DNA of 64,000 nucleotides from Novosphingobium sp. Rr 2-17. Its GTDB lineage: Bacteria; Pseudomonadota; Alphaproteobacteria; Sphingomonadales; Sphingomonadaceae. Every line of letters starts with the position of its first letter. The stretch's first letter is position 1. Where the stretch lies: NCBI RefSeq assembly GCF_000272475.1, contig NZ_AKFJ01000118.1, positions 1 to 64,000 of the forward strand, in the 5' to 3' direction. The notes below the pieces were generated by a model. That model did no database searches. It saw only the letters and a list, made by a program, of their open reading frames with translations, and was not told where the DNA came from. Below are positions 59,017 to 64,000 of this stretch, in pieces. The translations under genes were made by a program, and so were the position numbers.

Positions 59017-61326
59017 TCAGCCCATAATCCCCGCCGCCGCGAGCACTGCGCTGGTCAGCACGTCGGGCGCGATGGCGGTCATCGGGACGATCTGCACCGG
59101 CTTTTCCATGCCCAGCAGCATCGGCCCGATCGAGGTGGTCCCGCCGATTTCGCGCAGCAGCTTGGCCGAGATGTTGGCCGATTGTAGGCCCGGCATCACC
59201 AGCACGTTGGCGGGCGCGGACAAACGGCAGAACGGGTAGAACTCCATGATCTTGGGGTTCAGCGCGGCGTCGGGGGCCATCTCGCCTTCGTATTCGAAGT
59301 CGGGCTGCTGCTCGTCGAGGATGTGCACCGCGTCGCGGGTGATGTCGAGCCACTTGCCGGCGGGGTTGCCGAAGGTCGAGTAGCTCAGGAACGCGACGCG
59401 CGGCTGGTGGCCGAGCTTGCGGGCGACGGCGGCGGTTTCGGTGGCGATCACCACCAGTTCCTCGGCGGTGGGGCGTTCGTTGATGGTGGTATCGGCCATG
59501 AACACGGTGTGGTTCTTGCCCACCAGCAAGTGGATGCCGAAAGGCAGCTTGCCCTCCGCCGGGTCCAGTACGCGGCGGATTTCCTTCATCGACTGGGAGA
59601 AGGGGCGCGTCACGCCGGTGATCAGCGCATCGCCCACGCCCAGCTTGAGCAGGCCGGCGGCGAAGATGTTGCGGTCGGTGTTGCACATGCGCTGGACGTC
59701 GCGCTTGAGGAAGCCGCGCCGCTTGAGCCGCTCGTACAGCATCTCCACCATCGGCTCGACATGCTTCGAGATCATCGAATTCTCGATGTTGAAGCTGTCG
59801 GGATCAGAGACGCCCAGGTCCGCCATCATCGCCAGGATCGTCTGCGTGCGGCCCACGAGTATGGGCTCGCCGTAGCCGAAGTCGCGGTACTGGATCGCCG
59901 CGCGCAGGACCACTTCGTTGTCGGCCTCCGCGAAGATCACCCGCTTGGGATTGGCGCGAACTTGCTCGTACACGCGGGTCAGCACCGAGGTCGTGGGGTT
60001 GAGCCGTGCCTTGAGCTGATCGCGGTAGGCCTCGAAATCCTCGATCGGTCGACCGGCGACGCCTGAATCCATCGCCGCCTTGGCGACGGCCATCGGCACC
60101 ACTTCCATCAGGCGCGGATCGAACGGGGCGGGGATGATGTATTCGCGCCCGAAGGCATGCGTCTCGCCGCCATAGGCTGCGGCGACGTCCTCATGCACCG
60201 GCTCGCGCGCGAGTTCGGCGATGGCGCGGGCAGCCGCGATCTTCATTTCTTCGTTGATCGCGGTGGCGCGAACGTCGAGCGCGCCGCGGAAGATGAAGGG
60301 GAAGCCCAGCACATTGTTGACCTGGTTCGGATAATCCGAACGGCCCGTCGCCACGATCGCGTCGGGGCGCACCGCCTTGGCATCGGGCGGGGTGATTTCG
60401 GGATCGGGGTTGGCCATCGCGAAGATGATCGGCTGGTCGGCCATCTTGCGCACGTATTCGGGCGTCAGCGCGCCGGCGGCGGACAGCCCCAGGAACACGT
60501 CGGCGCCGACCAGTGCTTCTTCCAGGGTGCGGTTGGTGGTGTCGATCGCGTGCGCGCTCTTCCACTGGTCCAGCCCACCACGACCGCGATAGATCACGCC
60601 AGTGCGATCGCACACGGTGACGTTCTCGTGCCGCACGCCCAATGACTTAATCAGCGCGGTGCAGGCCAGCGCCGAAGCGCCGGCGCCGTTCACCACCATC
60701 TTGACGTCCTCAAGCTTGCGCCCGGTGATGAGGCAGGCGTTGATCAGGCCGGCAGCGGCGATGATCGCGGTGCCATGCTGGTCGTCGTGCATGACCGGGA
60801 TCTTCATCCGGTCGCGCAGCGCCTGCTCGATGATGAAGCACTCGGGCGCCTTGATGTCTTCCAGGTTGATGCCGCCGAAGCTCGGCTCCATCATCGCGAT
60901 GGCCTCGATCAAGGCGTCGGTGTCTTCGCTGGCCAGCTCGATGTCGATCGAATCGACGTCGGCGAAGCGCTTGAACAGCACCGCCTTGCCTTCCATCACG
61001 GGCTTGGACGCCAGCGCGCCCAGGTTGCCCATGCCCAGGATGGCAGTGCCGTTGGAAATCACCGCAACGAGGTTGCCCTTGGCGGTATAGTCGTAAGCGG
61101 TCGCGGGATCGTCGGCGATGGCCTGTACCGGCACGGCGACGCCGGGCGAGTACGCCAGGCTGAGGTCGCGCTGGGTCGCCATCGGCTTGGACGCGATGAT
61201 CTCGATCTTACCGGGGCGGATCGTGCTGTGGTAGAACAGCGCTTCACGCTCGGTAAACTGGACCTTATTGGACAAACGATAATCTCCCGCAGCTTTGCCC
61301 CGACCTAACCACATCGGCGGCGTCAT
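59017..61326 (-). CDS. maeB: NADP-dependent malic enzyme fused to a phosphotransacetylase-like domain
   Basis: The enzyme oxidatively decarboxylates malate to pyruvate with NADP. The 769-residue product has an N-terminal malic-enzyme part (about residues 20-430) with LSLAYSPGVAVPVQAI (about 55), FGGINLEDIKAPECF (about 148), HDDQHGTA (about 182) and VVNGAGASALACT (about 212). A C-terminal phosphate acetyltransferase-like domain (about 440-765) has no enzyme role of its own known in this family and regulates activity. ATG at 61326 is used; MWLG at codon 5 is possible. It is divergent from mutS across 63 bases. Confidence 0.94.
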   Translation of the reverse strand: MTPPMWLGRGKAAGDYRLSNKVQFTEREALFYHSTIRPGKIEIIASKPMATQRDLSLAYSPGVAVPVQAIADDPATAYDYTAKGNLVAVISNGTAILGMGNLGALASKPVMEGKAVLFKRFADVDSIDIELASEDTDALIEAIAMMEPSFGGINLEDIKAPECFIIEQALRDRMKIPVMHDDQHGTAIIAAAGLINACLITGRKLEDVKMVVNGAGASALACTALIKSLGVRHENVTVCDRTGVIYRGRGGLDQWKSAHAIDTTNRTLEEALVGADVFLGLSAAGALTPEYVRKMADQPIIFAMANPDPEITPPDAKAVRPDAIVATGRSDYPNQVNNVLGFPFIFRGALDVRATAINEEMKIAAARAIAELAREPVHEDVAAAYGGETHAFGREYIIPAPFDPRLMEVVPMAVAKAAMDSGVAGRPIEDFEAYRDQLKARLNPTTSVLTRVYEQVRANPKRVIFAEADNEVVLRAAIQYRDFGYGEPILVGRTQTILAMMADLGVSDPDSFNIENSMISKHVEPMVEMLYERLKRRGFLKRDVQRMCNTDRNIFAAGLLKLGVGDALITGVTRPFSQSMKEIRRVLDPAEGKLPFGIHLLVGKNHTVFMADTTINERPTAEELVVIATETAAVARKLGHQPRVAFLSYSTFGNPAGKWLDITRDAVHILDEQQPDFEYEGEMAPDAALNPKIMEFYPFCRLSAPANVLVMPGLQSANISAKLLREIGGTTSIGPMLLGMEKPVQIVPMTAIAPDVLTSAVLAAAGIMG

Positions 61327-61389
61327 GGTAGGGGAAAGACGGGGCGTTCGCGCTTTTCGAACGGCGCATGGCTCGCTAACGCCTTAGCG

Positions 61390-64000
61390 ATGCCCCATAG
61401 CGAGCCTTCTCAGGGAACCAGCGCCGCCGCCACTGTTACGCCGATGATGGCGCAGTACATGGCGCTGCGCGAAACGGCGGGCGATTGCCTGCTGTTCTAC
61501 CGCATGGGCGATTTCTTCGAGCTGTTCTTCGACGATGCCAAGCGCGCGGCGGCGATCCTGGATATCGCGCTGACCACGCGCGGCGAGCACTTGGGTCAGC
61601 CGATCCCGATGTGCGGAGTGCCCGTCCACGCCGCCGAGGGGTATCTGGCGCGGCTCATCAAGGCAGGCTGCCGCGTCGCCATTGCCGAGCAGGTGGAAAC
61701 GCCTGCCGAGGCCAAGAAGCGCGGCGGCTCCAAGGCGCTGGTCGCGCGCGACATCGTGCGGTTCGTCACGGCGGGCACCCTGACCGAGGAAGCGCTGCTG
61801 GAGCCGCGCCGCGCCAACGTGCTGGCCGCCGCGTGCGAGTTGCGCGGGATGGTCGGCATTGCTGCGTGCGACATCTCGACCGGGCGGATGGAGCTGGAAG
61901 AGTGCGAGCCGGAGCGCTTGGCCGCAGCGCTGGCCCGTCTAGGCGCCAGCGAGCTGGTGGTGCCGAACGACTGGCCGCTGGCGCCCGAGGGCGCGATTGG
62001 CCGATCAGCGCACGAGTTTTCCTCCGAAGGCGGCGAGGCGCGGCTCAAGCTGGCGCATGGTGTTTCGACGCTGGACGGCTTCGGCGCGTTCAGCCGGACG
62101 ATGCTGGCGGCGGCGGGCGGCTTGATCGCCTATCTCGACCACGTCGGTCGGGGCAAGCTGCCACTGCTGCTGCCGCCTGAGGCACGCGCGGGATCGGACA
62201 CGCTGGCGATGGACGAGGCGACGCGGGCCAGCCTCGAAATTCTGCAATCGGCCCAAGGCGGGCGCAAGGGCAGCCTGATCGACGCGATCGACCGCTGCGT
62301 AACCGGCGCCGGCGCGCGGCAATTGGCGGAGGATTTGTCCGCGCCGCTGACCGACCGCACGCGCATTGCCGAGCGATTGGAACTGGTCGCGTGGCTGCAC
62401 GAGGACAGCCTGCTGCGCGACGATTTGCGGGTGGCGCTGCGGGCGCTTCCCGATATCGGCCGTGCCCTGGGTAGATTGGTGGCAGGACGTGGCTCCCCGC
62501 GTGATCTTGGCCAGTTACGCGATGGTCTGGCGGGCGCGCGCACGATCGCCGAGCGGCTCGCGCGGTTCGCGGATGTACCGGCTCTGCTACGCACGCTGCT
62601 GCCGCAGCTTGGCGGTCACGCGGCGCTGGTCGATCACCTGGATAGGGCGCTGGTGCCCGCGCCGCCGACCGAGCGCGGGCAGGGCGGATACATCGCCACC
62701 GGCTACGATGCCGCACTGGACGAGCTGCGGGTGATGTCCGGCAATGCGCGGCGCGCCATCGCGGCGCTGGAAGCGAAGTACCGCGAGGATACCGGGACCC
62801 CCTCGCTCAAGATCAAGCACAACAACGTGCTGGGCTACTTCATCGAAGTGCCCCAGCGCCATGCCGACAAGCTGCTGGAGGCCGACAGCGGCTTTTCCCA
62901 TCGCCAGACGATGGCCGGCGCGATGCGCTTCAACGCGCTGGCGCTGCACGAGGAAGCCGCGCGGATCACTGAGGCGGGCGCCCATGCCCTGGCCGCAGAG
63001 GAAGCGCATTTCGAGGAACTGGTGGCAGAGGCCATCGCAGCGCGCCAGGCGATCGCGCGCACCGCTGCCGCTGTCGCTCGCATCGACGTTGCCGCCGGCC
63101 AGGCCGAGCGGGCGGCGGAAGGCGGCTGGACGCGTCCGCAGATCGTCGAGGGGCTGTCGCTCGACATCGAAGGTGGGCGTCATCCCGTGGTCGAGGCAGC
63201 GTTGCAGGCGCAGGGCGAGCGGTTCGTCGCCAACGACTGCCGCCTGGGCACGCATGATCGGCTGTGGCTGATCGGTGGCCCCAACATGGGTGGTAAATCG
63301 ACTTTCCTGCGCCAGAACGCGTTGATCGTGCTGCTGGCGCAAGCCGGCGGGTTCGTGCCCGCCAAGGCCGCGCGGATCGGCATGGTCGATCGCTTGTTCA
63401 GCCGCGTGGGCGCGTCGGACAATCTGGCGCGGGGCCGCTCGACCTTCATGGTCGAGATGGTGGAGACCGCCGCGATCCTGGCGCAAGCGACCGAGCACAG
63501 CTTCGTCATTCTCGACGAAGTGGGGCGCGGCACGTCCACGTACGATGGCCTGGCGCTGGCCTGGGCCGTGGCGGAAGCCGTGCACGAAACCAACCGCTGC
63601 CGCTGCTTGTTCGCGACGCACTATCACGAACTCGCGCGGCTGGCCGAGACGTGCGAGGCGCTGTCGCTCCACCATGTTCGCGCGCGCGAGTGGAAGGGCG
63701 ATCTGGTGCTGTTGCACGAACTGGCCGAAGGGCCGGCCGACCGCAGCTATGGCTTGGCGGTGGCGAGGCTGGCAGGCGTGCCGCCCAAGGTCATCAGCCG
63801 CGCCAAGTCGGTGCTGGACAAGCTGGAGAAAGGCCGCCTCGAAACCGGCGGGCTCGCTGCCGGCTTGGGCGACCTGCCGCTGTTCGCCGCCGCGCAGGAG
63901 CATCGCGAGGAGCAATGCGACAGCTTGCGCGACCGGCTGCAAGCGCTCGACATCGACGCGCTGGCCCCGCGCGACGCGCTGGAGGTGCTGTACGACCTCA
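61390..64000 (+). CDS. mutS: DNA mismatch repair protein MutS (3' end cut by window)
   Basis: The first 870 codons of the mismatch-recognition ATPase are present. The N-terminal mismatch-binding domain has FYRMGDFFELF (about residue 37), in which the Phe-x-Glu pair that probes mismatches is present as Phe-Phe-Glu. The connector, lever and clamp regions follow. The ATPase has Walker A GGPNMGGKST (about 630), Walker B VILDEVGRGTSTYDGLA (about 700) and the TH motif ATHYHEL (about 740). The reading frame stays open to the window edge in the C-terminal tail, so only the last part is missing. ATG at 61390 is used; an ATG at codon 19 is an alternative. Confidence 0.95.
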   Translation, partial: MPHSEPSQGTSAAATVTPMMAQYMALRETAGDCLLFYRMGDFFELFFDDAKRAAAILDIALTTRGEHLGQPIPMCGVPVHAAEGYLARLIKAGCRVAIAEQVETPAEAKKRGGSKALVARDIVRFVTAGTLTEEALLEPRRANVLAAACELRGMVGIAACDISTGRMELEECEPERLAAALARLGASELVVPNDWPLAPEGAIGRSAHEFSSEGGEARLKLAHGVSTLDGFGAFSRTMLAAAGGLIAYLDHVGRGKLPLLLPPEARAGSDTLAMDEATRASLEILQSAQGGRKGSLIDAIDRCVTGAGARQLAEDLSAPLTDRTRIAERLELVAWLHEDSLLRDDLRVALRALPDIGRALGRLVAGRGSPRDLGQLRDGLAGARTIAERLARFADVPALLRTLLPQLGGHAALVDHLDRALVPAPPTERGQGGYIATGYDAALDELRVMSGNARRAIAALEAKYREDTGTPSLKIKHNNVLGYFIEVPQRHADKLLEADSGFSHRQTMAGAMRFNALALHEEAARITEAGAHALAAEEAHFEELVAEAIAARQAIARTAAAVARIDVAAGQAERAAEGGWTRPQIVEGLSLDIEGGRHPVVEAALQAQGERFVANDCRLGTHDRLWLIGGPNMGGKSTFLRQNALIVLLAQAGGFVPAKAARIGMVDRLFSRVGASDNLARGRSTFMVEMVETAAILAQATEHSFVILDEVGRGTSTYDGLALAWAVAEAVHETNRCRCLFATHYHELARLAETCEALSLHHVRAREWKGDLVLLHELAEGPADRSYGLAVARLAGVPPKVISRAKSVLDKLEKGRLETGGLAAGLGDLPLFAAAQEHREEQCDSLRDRLQALDIDALAPRDALEVLYDL

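Overview
The window is high-GC DNA with dense, short-spaced housekeeping genes and the genetic style of a sphingomonad (Alphaproteobacteria, order Sphingomonadales, most like Novosphingobium/Sphingomonas). Pointers are the rsfS-rlmH-envC-ctpA order, xseA next to a DUF2093 protein, an mmcB-type gene, a DUF1289 protein, a large TonB-dependent receptor (TBDR), a bactofilin/LytM pair and sphingomonad-type intergenic palindromes. There is no rRNA operon, CRISPR array, insertion sequence, phage or plasmid replication gene. Two tRNAs are present (Thr-GGT, Arg-CCG).

Region by region. 1-4.9 kb: the first codons of etfB (minus) with two perfect palindromes upstream, sucC, a CysQ-like phosphatase, an OmpA-family lipoprotein and a CNNM/CorC-type membrane protein. 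4.9-12.7 kb: a co-directional minus-strand run gpmA-purE-purK-folA-ribF-ileS-lspA-DUF3035 lipoprotein. ileS carries an in-frame palindromic repeat. 12.8-17.9 kb: a small basic protein, tRNA-Thr, then a Pho box followed by a TBDR and a beta-propeller phytase lipoprotein that overlap by one base (a phosphate-starvation phytate locus), then a lytic transglycosylase. 18-27.5 kb: bactofilin with a LytM peptidase (minus); then proA-nadD, rsfS-rlmH-envC-ctpA-dsbB-coq7 and a secreted Cys-containing protein (plus). 27.6-39.4 kb: fabI, a YihY/BrkB protein and a CbpA-type J-protein (minus); pdxH and a CDF transporter; an adenosine kinase-like protein and a DEDD exonuclease; purD (minus) back to back with xseA, DUF2093 and a second M23 peptidase; rpmB. 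39.5-53.7 kb: tadA, an RNase T2/nadC pair, a DctA-type symporter, an AT-richer orphan secreted protein, a LytS/LytTR two-component pair, a DsbA-like protein, an M48 peptidase with repeats, an MFS exporter, a DUF2141/fatty-acid-hydroxylase pair, a DEAD-box helicase, a 54-codon DUF1289 protein and mmcB. 53.8-58.9 kb: tRNA-Arg, then an OprB-like porin, a single polypeptide with two fused permease halves and an ATPase with a C-terminal extension. These three genes lie behind a promoter whose spacer is a CsoR/RcnR-type dyad, and no substrate-binding protein gene is present. 58.9-64 kb: a maeB-type malic enzyme (minus) and mutS (plus, cut by the window end).

The most unusual features are the SBP-less porin/ABC operon with a metal- or sulfur/aldehyde-sensor type operator and a long leader; the Pho-box-controlled phytate operon; the palindromic repeat translated inside ileS; and the observation that most convergent gene junctions hold a long inverted repeat, in one case supplying a stop codon. 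Functions are called from recognised motifs in the translated sequence. No database search or computation was run.
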